Origin: Sceloporus undulatus
Lineage: Eukaryota > Chordata > Lepidosauria > Squamata > Phrynosomatidae
Length of the DNA stretch: 64,000 nucleotides
NCBI RefSeq assembly: GCF_019175285.1
Contig: NC_056527.1
Coordinates: 106,987,746-107,051,745 of the forward strand
Direction: 5' to 3'
Position 1 is the stretch's first letter. The number at the start of each line of letters is the position of its first letter. Under the pieces are notes generated by a model that saw only the letters and a program-made list of their open reading frames with translations, did not search any database and had not been told where the DNA came from. Positions 22,741 through 37,822 of this stretch are shown here, piece by piece. Both the position numbers and the translations under genes were made by a program.

Positions 22741-25700
22741 CTGGGGAGAAAAGGACACGCGTGAGTTTGATGTTCTGGAGCAGGGATAGGTGACATACAA
22801 TTCCTATCATCCTGTTCTGTATACACTCTACCCCCTGCTGCTGCAGAAATGGCTTCCACCAACCCCTTTAGCAAAATTATGATGGCTTCCTCCTTTTTCT
22901 TCTCTTCCAATCACTCCAGAAAGGAAAGAAGATGCTCTGCCTTGTGGTCTTTCAGATCTCTATGGTGTAGAGCAGTGGTTCTCAAACTCTGGTCCTACAG
23001 CTGTGTGGAATGTTAACTCCCAGAATCCCTGAGCATCGGCCATACTAACTGGGGTCTCTGGAAGTCCAAAAGAGCTGGAGAACTAGAGTTTGAGAACCAC
23101 TGGTATAGAGGACATTTTACTACCCACTTGCATAACAGAGAGCTGGTAAAGGTACTGACAGTCACTGGTTGTGCAGCTTCTGAAGGACTCCAGAGAGTCC
23201 AGTGAGGACCCCTTCACCCCAAGAAATCCATCCCTATTTTGAAGGAAGAAGGGCCTAAATCTACCAAGCATCAGATCCAATCTGATCTTGGAAGCTAAGT
23301 AGGGTCAGCCTGGTTAGTACTTGAACAGGAGACCACCAACAAATACCTGGTGCTTTAGGATATATTTCAGAAGAAGGAACTGGGAAAGCACTTCCGAGTA
23401 TTCCTTGCCTAAGAAAATCCTATGAAATTCACAGGGTCGCTGTAAGTAGACAGGCAGCTTTAAGGCACATATATGCACACACATTTTGAAGGAAGAATTT
23501 GGATTTGACTTTAGTACCGAACCAGACATATTAGCCCCTTTCTGTTTCTGATGATGTTGGAAGAGTCTATGGAGTCCTGCTCATGGACCCAAGACCTGTC
23601 AGGCAATCCTCATTTCCAGCAAACCCTTACCAGATGCTCCAGTCTTTTAAGAAGGCGGTCAAGCCGGTTGTGCACAGTGCCAATGTCATGCTCCATGGGC
23701 CGCAGCAGTGGTGCCGCTTTCCGTAGCCACTCAAAGTGGCGCTGGTAACACTGCAAGTCTGAGCTGAGCCGGGCGAGACCCCCAGAGACCTAAAGAAGAG
23801 AGGGAAGTGAAAAGAGGATTAAGGCTAAGAGCAGAGAGAGAAAAAGCAGACCACTATGGCTGGTTGGCCTGTATATCCTAGAAGTGATTTCCTAGCAGAT
23901 ATTTCCCCGCATCTCTCCAGAAAAACTGGCTGCACTCTAGGAGGATCAGGACTGGCATAAGAAGTTTTGCTACTTGAGGCAAATAGCGTGGCATAGTGGT
24001 TTGAGTGCTGGACTACCACTCTAGAGACCAAAGTTCAGTTCCCAACTTGGCCATGAAACCCATTGGGTGACCTTGGGTAAGACACATCCTCTTGGCCTCG
24101 GGAATGCAATGGCAAACCTCCTCTGAACAAACTTTGCCAAGAAAACTCCATGATTGGTTTGCCTTAGGGTCGCCATAAATGAGAAATGACTTGAAGGTAT
24201 ACAACAACAAAAAATCCCAACAAATCAAAGTGGTAAACACAAGGCTAGATAAGTTATTCTGTCACCTCAGTCAGAAAAGTGAAAAAGTAATATTCCCTGG
24301 GAAGAAAACCACAATGCACAGTTATTAATAAATATTTAATAATTTTGGCCTTCTCCTGGGACCTGCATTTAGTTGCCTGAAGCAGTCATGTTATTCTGTC
24401 TAATAACTGGAGCACCAGGAGGATGGGAAGTGATGACTGTGGTTGAATCCACACTGCAGAAATAATGCAATTTGAAACCACTTTAACTGCCATGGCTCCA
24501 TGCTATGGAATTTTGGGATTTGTAGTTTTGTGAGATATTTAGCCTTCTTTGTTGGAGGGCATTAGTGCTACAACAGACTACAAATTCTATAATCCTACAG
24601 CATGGAACCATGGCTGTTCTGCAGTGCAGATTCAGCATTAGTTAAATTAGAGACAAATGGAAAGTACAATAAGGAAAATGGGAGTCAATCTAGGATGCTC
24701 TAGTTTTGGTTGTTCCAGTTTAACCCAAGGTGAGTGAAACTGTAGCGACCTAAAAGGTGGAAACTCAAGCCCACCAAAGGAAGAGCAAATCAGAGCTAGA
24801 GTCTGTGGAGAGTCTGAATCCATCACTACTACCAGTGGGAGTTTCTGTAAGCAGCTATGGTTGCTAGGGGAAAAATCAGTATTTGCTAAAGCAGCCACTA
24901 TGTTCCCACCAAGAAGGGAAATGGTTATATATTTGATTTCTATCTTGCTTTTCTCCGAAAACTAGGACGGCAAGCAGCCCACAAGATTTTTTTAAAAACA
25001 CACAGAGAAAAAATTACAACATCAAAGCAAAATGAAAGAAATTGTAGTGTGCAGTTAAAGAAATAAGTGATGAATGGTCTAAATACCCTAAAGGACCAGA
25101 TCCTGAAGATTATCAGACAGAGGACAGGAGCAAAGCCTGTCCTTATCCCACTCGTGACAGCGATCATGTGAAAGACATTCTTACATGTCACGCTGATCCT
25201 GTCAAAAATCTGTCAATGAAGGGGAATTGCATTAACAGGTTCTTCTGTTAATGCAAAATGAAAGACAAACACAGGGCAATTCTACTTCACTCACAGGACA
25301 ATGATCAGTGTGACGTGATCTGAAAGTCCTTCCTGCAATTGTGCAGGAGGGACGAGACAAGGACGGGAAAAGGATGGGACAAGGATGTCCTGTTCCCCTG
25401 TCTGATAATCTCTTCTGTCTGATTTTGGAAGCTAAGCAGGGTCAGCCTTAAGAAAACCTTATGAAATTCATGGGGTCCCCTTAAGTCTATAGGCAATGTG
25501 AAGACACACACACACCAAGCTTGGTGCACAGGACAACCTCTAGAGCACACCAGGCAGTGGACACAACGAAAAGAAACCCCCCATTTACCTGAATATTGGC
25601 AAGTTCCACCGCATTCATGGACAAAACCGGTAGTGTTTCCAGCTTGTGCTCACCTTCTGCTGGGTAACGGTTTTTCTGTGCAATGGCAAAAAGATTGAGG

Positions 25701-28123
25701 GAAGCAAATCAGATCATGATGAAAACAAGAGCGTCGCTGAACACTTTACTTCTGCCAATAAATAATAAAATTAGGCCGGGGAAACAGGCACCCCACCATT
25801 TTAACAATGAACAGAACATTTTTTATAAAAATATATATGGATGGCATTGCTGATTGGCAATTTTAGGAGACTTTGGGTGTGTTTACACTACAGAAATAAA
25901 GCAGTTTGATACCACTTTAACTGCTGTGACTCAATGCAATTGAATTCTGGATCTGCAGTTTTCTGAGAGATTTAGCCTTTCCTGTCAGGGAGCTCTGGTG
26001 CCCCAACAAACTACAAACCCCAGAATTCTATAGCATCAAGCCATAAAAGTTAAAGTGGCATCAAACTGTTTTATTTCTGAAGTGTAGTAGCAGCCTTTGT
26101 CCAAAATATTAAGGTTGCCAAGCTCTGTTAATTGTTTGGGTCACAAAACCTTATTACCTAACCATTGCCAACTTCCTAACTATAAGCAGCCCAGATACTT
26201 CATCCTTAGCAAGCCATTACTCAGTGGTAGTAGAATACCAGCTTTGCATGGAAAAGTCAGATTTTCAATCCCTCTCCTGTTAACTGGAACCTGGACAGCA
26301 GATCTTTGGAGAACAGATGTCACCCAGAGTAGACAGGATGAGTGTCTCAATGGATATTTTAGTCCACCATATCTGAAGGGCTTCACACTGGGAAAGATAT
26401 GTACTCAGGTACACAGGCCAACAACCTGACTTAGTATATGACCTCTTCTCAAGCTTCGGAATGTTACTGCTTTGGACTGCAACTCCCAGAATCCCCAGTC
26501 GTCATGCTGGCTAGGGATTCTGGGAATTGCAGTCCAAAACAGTAACACTCTTAAGCTTGGAAAGAGGCTTTTTAAGGACTTGAGGGTTCTGGAATTTCAT
26601 GTCCGAAAAGAAACAACTGTACATACTCGACTTTAAGCTGACCTTATGTATAAACTGAAGGCAAGTTTTGGGGCAAAATCAAGGATTTTGATACGACTCG
26701 TGAATAAGTTGAGGGTAAAATTTAGGGGCATGAACAAAGGATCTAAAGGAAAATAGTGCCAAAGAACTTACAAAATTCCGGCAGGCATGTTTGTGCTCAC
26801 CCTAAAGGCTGGATGGATGAGAGGGTAGAGCAGGGTCAGTGCTTCTAGGATAGATTACGCTCTTCCCTTTCACCAGGGAATGGGTTCTTTTTAAATAAGA
26901 GTTAAAATAGAGTTCCTACATTGACCCATGGATAGGTCGACTCAGGTTTTTGGGGACGGTGTGTAGACTTATACATGAGTATATACAGTATTTGAGTTCT
27001 GTAGTCTGGCAAGAGGAACTATTTCAGTCCTGACCTCTTTGTTATCTTTCTCTCAAAAAGGTTTTTGGGACTTACAAAGTGGTTAAAGAGGTTCTTGGTA
27101 TCACTCAGCAGGTTTCTTGCCAGGTTGACAATTGAATCAAACTCAGCCCGAGGGTCCAGAGGCTTTGGTCGTGGCGCAGCCCAGAGTCCTTCACACAGAC
27201 TTAGCAGCACCACCAAGACTTGGCACAAACCCTCTGCAATGAGAAAAATGGGTCACAGTTAGAAGAGTGGAGGCTACAGACCTGACTGCCAACTTGAGGT
27301 CGAAAGGAGAGGGATGGGAAGGTGGGACTATCTGCAAGTAGACACCAGTTCAGAGGAGGACAGGCTAGAAACAGCTCTTCGTGTCGTGTTTTGGTTTGTT
27401 GGTGTAGTTGTTTTTTATATACAAAGAGTGGTTTTGGTTGGTTTTTTGTTTTCAAATGTGGAGAAGTATTCAAAAATAGAAATCCTACTCACATATGAAA
27501 CGGTACACTCTATTTTGCCATCTCAGGATTCTTTTACCTCATTCTGCAAATCCATTTCACTTAAGGGCTAAGAGCTAGAATGCCCAGGTTCTCTAAATGA
27601 ATAGCTCTCTACAGGTGGAAGGAGCCAGAGCTTTTAAAAGTTACTTTTTCAGATTACAATTCCCAGAAACCTTTTGGACCATGGACTCCAACTCCTGGCT
27701 ATGCTGAGTGGACAATTCTCTATTATGCTGCAGTTCAGAAGTGAATTCTCCAAGCTCTGGCTCAGGGAGAGGTGAGCAGCTGGAGACATTTGGGTGGGAT
27801 GGCTGAAAGAACCGACTGTGTGTGGTACCAACACCTCTCCCATGTCCATTACAGCCGTCTCCTCTCTGTTTTTCATCGTATACTGCTTTTATACACACAC
27901 ACCAAGGTTATGAGTTCAAGTCTTGCCCTGCCATGCCTTTGCCAAATGCAACTGTTTTCCAGCATCGGCCTCATGCTGTCTTTCCTGTCACATTCCAAAT
28001 GGAGAGACTTATTGGCTGTTTTCCTAAACATTCTTTATTCTGCAATCCCACCACCCACTCCTTCAAAGTCCTTTCTTTTTTCCACAGTGTATGAATGAGG
28101 GTATCAAAAATGCAGCTTAATAC

Positions 28124-28188
<65 letters not shown>

Positions 28189-29298
28189 TAAGTGTTTCAT
28201 TTCCTGCTCTTTTGATGTTTTGCTCCCTGTAGTTTAGATCAGAGCATGGGACTTGTTCATTTTCATCTTAAACATGGTTTAGTGGTTTGAGTGCTGGACT
28301 GTGACTCTAGAGACCAGGGTTTTAATCCTGGTTCAACCATGTAAACCTCCTGGATGACCTTGGACAAGTCACATACTCTCATCCTCAGAGGATGGCAATG
28401 GCAAACCCACTCTGAAAAAACTTGCAAAGGAAACCCTGTGATAGATTCACCTTAGGGTCTCCATAATTGAGAAACAACTTGAAGGCACACAACAACAATA
28501 AACACTTAATTAGTCCTGGAAGCAAACCACATAGGATACCAAGGTCCCACTGTATAAGCTTTCACGGACTACGTTTCCTTCATCAGATGCATTGATTGAT
28601 TTGTTCAAGGAAGTCACAGCTGTAGGTTTGCAAGACAAGGGCATGGCTGTTAATTACAGGGCCTTATGGGGGTCTTTCATTCATAGAGTCACCACATGGA
28701 AAGCCAACCTGATGGCACATAACAACAAATCACTCTGAATACTATTGATAGTCTCAAGCAGAGTAGGCCCATTTAGTCAATGGGATTTATCAACACCCCC
28801 CCCCCCACACACACACGCATTCAACAAGTGATCCAGTAAGTGTACTATGGTTAAAACTAAGCCATAGGATTCAGGCTAGTGTGTGTGCATGTGTGATATA
28901 TATAAAATCACATATGCACATACACACACATTGTATTGTAGTGGTTTGAATGCTGGACAATGGGTGACCAGGGTTCAAATCCTCACTTAGCCATACAAAC
29001 CCAGTGAGTGACCTTGAGCAAGTCACAACTTCTTAGCCCCAAAGGAAGGCCATAGCAAACCCCCTCTAAACAAATCTTGCTGAGAAAACCCCATTATAGG
29101 TTTGCCTTAGGGCACTGGTTCCCAAACTTTGGTCATCCAGATGTTTTGGACTCCAGCTCTGAGAATGCCTTGCTATTGGCCAAGCTGGCTGGAGCTTCTG
29201 GGAATGGAAGTCCAAAATATCTGGAGGACTTAAGTGTAGGAAGCAATGCCTTAGGATCACCATAAGTTGGAAACAACTTGAAGGCACACAGCAAAACA

Positions 29299-29350
<52 letters not shown>

Positions 29351-31134
29351 ATCTGTACATGTATGTGTATAGATTGAATTGAACAGTTTGTTTCTTTTTA
29401 ATCGTACTTCAAGAATCTACTGCATCAAATAGACTGTCTCAGCCTGTCGCTTAGAAAGGACTGTCCAGTCTCTGGTCCCATTCCTTGCTGTTTGCTTGCA
29501 TAATGTTTGTGCAAAGAGAGAAAGCAAACTTAAAAAAAAAAAACACAAATGTGCCGATGTAGTTTTTAAGCCTGCATGATGGACATATGCATGTGTGTCT
29601 CTGTGAGCATTGCACGACACCTTTTGAGAGCAAGAAATGGTGTGTGGGAAATGCGCCTTGGGCTTGGCTAGTTGGAAGAAGGAATTTTGAGCAGAAAATG
29701 AAATGGCCCAAAGGTGCCCCTGTAAGACATCTGGCAGGAGTTCTGAGCATAGGCTAGTTGGCAGGCAAGGCAGGGAAGGAGGGGTTGGTTGGGTTAGGGA
29801 ATTCCTGCCCCGCGACAGAGTCATCCCGGCGCCTTTGCCGTGAGGTAAGGAAAAAAGAAGCCATCGGTATTCGGAAATAGTGATGCTGATGCAGGAGGGA
29901 GGGGTAAAGGAGGGGGTGAGTCAAGGTGTTTTCATGGAAAAGCCATCCTGTGTTGTCTTAGAGAGCAAACTGCATATTTTCCCCTTGCTAGCAAGCTGGG
30001 GAATCAGTCTGGATTTCAAAGAAGGTTAGGTTTATTTCTCCCTCTCTCTCTCTCTCAACCTACCCCTAGAACCAAGACTGTTCCTCAATTCATAGGCGCA
30101 AGCAAACAGGACGAGTCCTTAGGTGTGTGGATGTAAAACCACAGGCTCTTGGCTGGATTCTTGCTGGAGCTGACTCTGATTAAAAGGACGACCAATTTTT
30201 AAAAAACTGGCCCATGCAATTGTTTCCTAAGCAGTAGCTACATCTTTTATTGTTATCAAGGGAAGCCCATACCTTTATGCTGTGAAAAGCTTTGCCTGCT
30301 GATTACTGTGTATATTTATACTTTGTTAATTTGTCCATGTAGCAAGATAGATGACTTTAAAAAGGTCATTTTGTTGTTAATGTACAGTGGGTCCTTGGTA
30401 TCCATTGGGGTTTGGTTCCAGGACCCCCGGTGGATACCAAAATCCCTGGATGCTCAAATCCCATTAAATACAGTACTATAGTGAAATGGTATCCCTTATA
30501 TAAAATAGTAAAACCAATAATTGCTCTTTGGGGTTTATATCTATTTGTAATCATTTTAACCCGTGGATGGTTGAATCCGTAGATAAAGAATCCACAGATA
30601 TAGGATTTTCTCATCAATTTTGGTTAGAGAGGGTATGCTTTCCACATCTTATCAACATTATAGGGTATCTAAAACATTGCAGGGGCTGGGCAGGGCCATC
30701 TGATAAACACAGCATGGTTGAGTGAATTGTCACCAGCAAGACACCTAGCAGGATAGGCAAGAATTTAACTGGTGAAACTATTCCTCTAGTATCTGATCTG
30801 AATGGGGTGGAAAACCAACTGCTGCTGCTTAATTCCTGCCAGACATGCAACTCTGAAAGGCTCAGGAATTCCACCAGAAAACAGTTGGCAAAGCTACCCA
30901 TGAAAGAAAGCACTTTTGTGCATGTGCTAAGTGCCTTCCCTTCACTCCTGTGAACCAGAAGAAAACTGACATTAAGGCAAGATTTCAGCCCCAAAGTAGG
31001 AAGGAACATGACTCCAAGCAGATCTAAAACATATTTTTAAAAAGGAAAACACAGTTGCTGCCTATCATTTGCATTTCAGTCTTAATTCTTACCTGTGCAT
31101 TCATTACTTCATGTCCCCAGATAGGAGGCACAGC

Positions 31135-31195
<61 letters not shown>

Positions 31196-34100
31196 TCAGA
31201 TTACATGTTTCCATGCAGAAAGTAGTGGGCACCTACACTTTGAACAGCTTCCTGTGAATCAGGCAAAGAACAAAAGAAAATGCCTTCTACCAAGTTTGTC
31301 CATCTCGGCCAGAATGATCTTCTAGCCTGTGTTGCCCCAAGCAGCCTATGTGCTTTGAAATGTATTACTCAAACTACAACTTTCATGATTCCCAGCCAAG
31401 ATAGTGGCCTGCTGGCTGGCATGGCTGGTTATGATAAGAGCTCTAGTTTACCACATCTGGAAGAGCCCCAGATCAGGGAAGGCTGGATTTGACTTTGCTT
31501 CAGGGTAACTGTAACTTTTCTTTAGGGTCTCTAGCAGAGGTTTTCCAAATCACTGCTTAGGTAGAATTGGAAAAGATGACAAGCGTCATCCAGTCCTATC
31601 CCCTGTCATGCAGCAATACACAAAGCACCCCTGAGAGATGGTATTCTCAAGCCTCTGTTTAAAATAAAACCTCCAAAGAAGGAGACACCACCACACTCTG
31701 AAGCACTGTATTCAATTGCCTGCCTTCAAGTAATCTGTTAACTGATAGTGTTCCCATGAATTCTATAGGGTTTTCTTAGGCAAGAAATATTCAGAAGTAG
31801 CTTGCCATTGTTCTCCTCTGAAGTATAGCCTACAGCATCTAGTATTCCTTAGTGGTCCTCCATCCAAGTACTAACAGAGCTGACTTCTGAGTTCAGGTGG
31901 GATCTAGTGACTTCAGGCTATTTAGGCCTCTGTTTGTGCCTTCAAGTCATTTCTGGCTTATAGTAACCCTAAGGTGAACCTATAATGGAGTTTTTCTGGG
32001 GCTGAGAGTGTGTGGCTTGCCAAGGTCACCCAGTGGTTTCCATGGTCAAGCAGGGAATCAAGCCCTGGTTTCTAGAGTCACAGTCCAATGCTCAAACCAC
32101 TATACCATGCTGGCTCTGACCAACTGGTGCTGACCCACTCCTAAAAGGGTATGCAGGGGATTGAACCGGGGTTTGTTCTATCCTGCCTCTTTAAGAGGCA
32201 AATTCAGAAGGCTTTGGTGCTCACCAGCCTTGTGGGAGATACAGAAGGGAATGCTTTCAGTCTTGGGCAGAAGCCAAGAGAAGCAGTTTGGGCTTAGATC
32301 ACCACCTCAGGGGACAAAACAATCCTGAGACTACTCAATTAAGTTTTACATTTCTTTAAAGTAGAACTTGGAAATGTGACATGGAGGGACTACAGCTACC
32401 AAAACCTTCCCATGGCCATGTTAGCTGAGGGAGTTGTAGTCCCTGAAAGTATTTTCCCCAAACACTGCTTTAAAATCAGAGGCTGCGGTTTTCTGGGAGG
32501 TTTTAATAACCGAGCTGAAGGCATTGATGCGCAGTGCTGTTTCCTCATATTCAAAAGGAACCTTCTATATCCGAAGCATGCACACTTTAAGCTACAATCT
32601 CTTTTACCCATTTGCCTGGCTAGATATGCCAGTGGTCCAACTCACTATAGAATGGTTTTGAATGTTCAGTTTGTTCCTGCTAAAGATTTTCTCCTTGCTC
32701 CCCACCCCTAACATGGCCAATAATAATAAACTTGTGTTACCACCATAAGCAAAGAAGAAGAACTGGACGGAGGGAGTTAGGCAGGGATGGCATTGGGAAA
32801 TCAATTGACATAATCCAGGTCCAGAGACAACAAACAGAGTTGTGGGTCTGGGCACATCCCCACACCTATGCACTGTTCTTTGAAAACCTATTTTTGGGGC
32901 CTACACTCCTAGGCCTGATTTTTACTGGTGAATTCCAAATAGAATCAACCTATTAATTCAATTATTGTTTATACATAGATAAACCCCACTGGTTCAATGG
33001 GTTTATTCGAGTTGGCATTAGCAATAAGATTAAGGCACTAGAATGCCTCCAGCCAGCCTGGTCACTGGCCACACTGGTTGGTTGTTATCCCAAAAAGTAC
33101 TCTTTCCAACCTTTGCTGACAAACTGGTTCCCCACTCCCTGACATAACAAAATCCTGGCTTTAGGTGGACCTTGGACAAATCCAGCAAAATACGTCTTTT
33201 CTGAGGTCACCATGTTTTCTGACATTACCCTACTTACCCCATGTGCTGCAAATTACTTTTCTACCTCCATTATGGCTTGGCTAGCAATTTGGTTGGAGGG
33301 GGATTGGGCTCTTTGGCTTTACTGTAATCTGCCTTGGTTTTGAAGTTGAGAAAGCAGAGATAGCAGAACTTTAAAACAAATAGATACTCGAGAGAAAAGA
33401 GGTAACACAGGTAAATTCAGCCAAGGACCTGCTCTGCTTGTGTTTACTCTGCAAACTCATGAAGTAAGAAGGCTGAGAAGGGCTCTGTTGCTCCCACCAT
33501 CTGCTGTTAGCTCATAAAGTGCTGAGTCTGGAGCTCTGTTAAGCGGCCTTTCCTGAACCAAAGCCACCATTAAAACCACTGACCCCTGAACTACTCCAGT
33601 CCAGCATCTTTCCTGAGCAAAAGATCAGCAGAGGTGATACACAGCATTAAATGCACCTCATTATATGTTCCCTGGATCATACCTGTATAAATATTGTTGT
33701 GGACATGTCTGATGGTCAGTAGACAGGATAGCACAAGAAGGCATGGAAAATGTCTACCCCCAAAGGGGTAGATACACCAGGATAGACCAGGATAGGCATC
33801 GTGCAGCCCTCTAGATATTGTTGGACTGCAAGCCCCAGCATTCCTTACCAGTAGCTCTGCTGGTGAGAGCTGCTGGGACTTGGACTCGAACAACATCTGG
33901 AGGGCCACTCTATTGTCACCCTTAGGACAGACACAGAAATCAAATTATGCCCAAGCTGAGTCAGGCAGATGGATGGACGGGCGGACGGACGGGTAAACTG
34001 AGATATAAAATGCAAATGTCTGACATCCTGATAAGGTGAAATGGCAATGATGGATAATGAGATAAAACACCTTCAAATGGCAGAAAATGCAGATATTTCA

Positions 34101-37100
34101 TCCCAGGTATACAGCTAGCCATGGCCCATAAAAACAGTTGCAAAAAATATTTCTGTTACATGTGATCTTACCATTGTAGATGGACATGTAAAATATTTAT
34201 GGCATAAATGTAAGATTGGTGGCTGTGAAACAAGGGCTGGATATTAATGGTGGGTCTTACTTTGGGCAGATGCAGCAATGTCCCCCCCCCCCCAACATGC
34301 ATCCCAACCAGCAGAGGTATGAGGGGAATATAGACATTGCAAATGAGAGTGCTCGACGGAAAAGATATATGTGGTTAGCTCTGTCTCTTGTAGCCCCAAA
34401 TCTTTGCCTCTGGTGACCCCAACGTCTGCCCCACTAATTCCAGTGGGCATCAGTCACTTCTGGTAGATACAGAGTTTATCTACCTGACAGATTATTCTTC
34501 TATTTTCATTAGCCCCACACTTGAGATTCTGAATAAGTGGTATGGTGCAGGGTTTGGAGAGATTTTAATGGCCTTATTTTTTAGGATGATAAGCCAACTA
34601 CTCATGTGGATCCTTTGCTCATTCCCATCTGCCATGAAGATGGGCAGCAGAAGACTGGTACAGCCTGGACACATGAGAAAGCAAGGATGGAGAGATGTCT
34701 AGACTGACAGTGCCAGTTCATAAAGAAAGGATGCTCAGGTGTTCATAGAAAGTAGTGCACGTTGTGAAAAGAAGTTAAAAATTACACTGAATGTGTATAT
34801 GAAGCAGAGCTGGGGAAATGCATGGTGCAAGTTCACCAAATTCCAGTTGGGCCACATTGCTACAATGTAGCACAAAGGAAGTAATGTCTTGACATTTCTA
34901 TTTCCCATTTTTAGCCAGAAAATGTCATGGTGTGTGTGTGGGGGGGTGGTGGTGGTCTAAGTGCTGAAGCTAAATCCCCAAGACTATGAACATGTATTCT
35001 TTGCATTGGCACCATTCACTTTTTATTTAAAAATTGGGGATTCAGGTGAGCATTGGGGGACTGCCAGGAGATTGGGGCAGGGGGACACACTTTCCATATC
35101 CTTGATATAAAAGAAGGGATTCAAGGGGAGAAAGAGGAAAGAAAGTGCTGTTGTTGTGTGTTTTCAAGTAGTTTCTAACCTATATGATCCAAAGGCAAAC
35201 CTATTATGTAGTTTTCTTGGCAGATTTCTTCAGAAGAGGGTTGCCATTGCCATCCTCTGGGGCTGAAAGAGTGTGACTTGCCCAAGGAAACCCTGTGGGT
35301 TTCCATAGCTGAGCCAGGATTTGAACCCTGGTCTCCGGAGTCATAGTGCTCAAACCACTACACCACACTTGCTCTCAGAAGGATGGTAGACAGGCAGACA
35401 AACATTTTCAATTGATATTCTGTGTGTGTGTGTGGGGGGAAGAACAGATAGGCAAATGGATCAATACAGATGGCTGTGGTGCAGCCAACATTTTGCTGGA
35501 AACCCTGCCTTCAAATTCTTCCTAGCCAGAACAGAAACAAGGATTGAGCTGCGGGAGACAGAACAAGCCGGCGTCGCGTGGCTCACCGCGGAGTCCCCCA
35601 GGGGGGTGGTTGGTTTCACAGCTCTGGGATTTATGGGCCTGGCTTGGCAGGGTGAAGCCTCGTAAAGTGGCTCAAAGATGAGGGAGCCAGGGAAGGCGTG
35701 TGAGATGTAGCAAGTCAGTGCAGTAGACAACCCACACAAACACATCCATGGCCACAGAACCCTAAGCGCAACACCTATGTGCAACACAGCACACCTCCTA
35801 CGATGATGTCTGCAAAGCTGGATATGCAAAGGAGGTCCTAGATACTAATAGAATAGCAGCAACGTGACTTAAGCATTCAAATATGCATGCATTCACCAGT
35901 GCCAGCATTAGTCCAGAATACACACTTCTGTATGGCTACGGAGGGAAATGTGGCTACTCTCAGGCACATGAAGCACCAGCTGTCCAGCAGTATATCTCTA
36001 GCTACACACACAGCAATGCTGATGCTGTTCTTTCTTGAGCAGAGCTTGGGGGAAAAGTTACTGTTTTGACCTATAACACCCTTCCTCAAATGCTGACTGG
36101 AATTAGACTAAAGGCAGTGATGTTTAACCTGAATGAGTTTAATTCTCATGTGTTCCTGCTAAAATGCAGAGCTTTGCACTTTAAATTCTGCATTACTGCT
36201 AAGCTCTAATTTGCATTTGTTATGGCCTTTGGCTGGGACAGAGATGGGGAGAGAGTGGTCTCCTGAGGACTCCATCATCCTCCATCATTAGATATACTCG
36301 CTATAGCTGATGGCAGCTGCAGTCGAGCAATAATCCAGAGGGGCACATGTTCCCCGTGCCTGGGTTTGCATAGGACTATAACTACAGAATCTCTCTGCCA
36401 TCGCTGAGAACTGCTCTCCAAAACAACAATTTCTCTGCAGTTGCCCTTCTTCCCTGCCTGCTGTCACACCAGTGAACTGCATGCAGCCAGACTAAATAAG
36501 CACATACACCAAAGAAAACAGTATCCAAATACTATGAGCAGTGACACTTATGTTTACTTGCATGTCCATAATTTTTCAACTAAGATGCATGTGGTCATCA
36601 GATACAGAAACACTTATGGAAATACATTTAATGCTCTTCCCATGTCTCTATTAGACATGCAATAAAGCACATCAATGGGTTCAACTCATTATTACCATAG
36701 AAGGGACACACACACAGTCAATACACTCAATTCAGACTTGAAATTAAGGAACTGTTGCCAAAAAGAATGATGACGGGTGCAGATGCTAAACTGAGGCTGC
36801 ATCTGCACTGCAGAAATAATCCAGTTTGACACCACTTTGCCATAGATTCATGCTATGGAATTCTGGGAACTGTCATTTTGTGAGACATTTTGCTCTCTCT
36901 GTCAGAGACCTCTGGTGCCATAACAAACTAAAGATCCCAGAATTCCATAGGATGGAGGCATGACAGTTAAAGCGGTGTCAGACTGGATTATTTCTTTAAT
37001 GTGGATGCAGCCTTAGTGAAGGGAAATGAGGGAATGCTTGGGGAAATTATTATCTTGACTACAAGGGACCCTCCCAGCCTGAGGATTTGGGCTGTAGTTT

Positions 37101-37789
37101 CAAAAAAGCAAATTTCAGAAACCAGCAACTACAAGAGGGAGAGGGAGATTTCTTGGCTGGGATAAGCCAAGACATTTTGCTTCCCAAAGGAAAGATCAAG
37201 ATGGCAGCTCCTCAACTGGATGGCCCTTGTGGTCTCTTCCATCTCTACGATTCTAACTAAAATAGTAGATCAATCTTGATTCAGCTCTGGTGACAGGACA
37301 GCAGACTTACTTAGAGGATAAAGAGCAGCCTATATGGCACTCCCAGCTTGGTCCCTCAACATCCTGACACTCTTTGACTGTGCCATCTGAAGCAGCTGCC
37401 ATAGGCAGAGCCAGCCCTAGGTGTGTGTAGCCAGCTTAGTTTATTGCAGTAAAAACAACAGAAGACTCTTTGAGGTGGAAGTTTAAATGTATGCTCATGT
37501 TATGTTACTCACTGGCCTTGTGGTCCCTTGAGATTTTGAGCAGCCTGGATCTCTTTCTGCAGCCAAGTATAAAGACAAGTAGCTTTTGCACTTCTCTAGG
37601 GCAGGCAAACACACATTGTACAAGGCAAAAATAAAATGGTTCCAGTGGCATGTTCAATCTGTAAATCCTATCCATGTTGTTGGAGAGAGGGGGGCAAGTT
37701 TTAGGTGCTTCCAGAAGAACAATCCCTACCAATATAAATTTGTTGTTCATCTGTTCCATGTTTTCTGTTTTAGTGGATTTTGTACCAAT

Positions 37790-37822
<33 letters not shown>

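Larger units (their letters stand above)
22741..23630 (-). other. IL11: IL11 intron 4
   Basis: 890 bp between exons 5 and 4. Holds a hAT MITE and a 5S-headed SINE. Confidence 0.93.
23790..25588 (-). other. IL11: IL11 intron 3
   Basis: 1.8 kb with a Sauria SINE, a foldback MITE and a 5S-headed SINE. 24640-25400 is unassigned. Confidence 0.93.
25676..27075 (-). other. IL11: IL11 intron 2
   Basis: 1.4 kb with a foldback MITE, a small hairpin element and a mariner-like MITE. Confidence 0.93.

Noticed and set aside
23255-23340. 5S rRNA gene
   Set aside because: Diverged, fused to a SINE body and tail, and found in several truncated copies: a SINE head, not a working rRNA gene.
27641-27898. TATAAAAGC with nearby ATGs upstream of IL11 exon 2
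   Set aside because: The possible donors are in the wrong phase to join exon 2, and there is no AP-1 pair.
29417-29824. Minus-strand frame starting MTLSRG as the IL11 first exon
   Set aside because: No phase-1 GT donor after the ATG, and no TATA box in place. The TGAGTCA near 29917 is a lone AP-1 match.
36420-36482. ATG-CAG-TTC-ACT-G|gtgtga as an alternative IL11 exon 1
   Set aside because: The phase fits, but there is no promoter above it and a weaker donor than at 48881.
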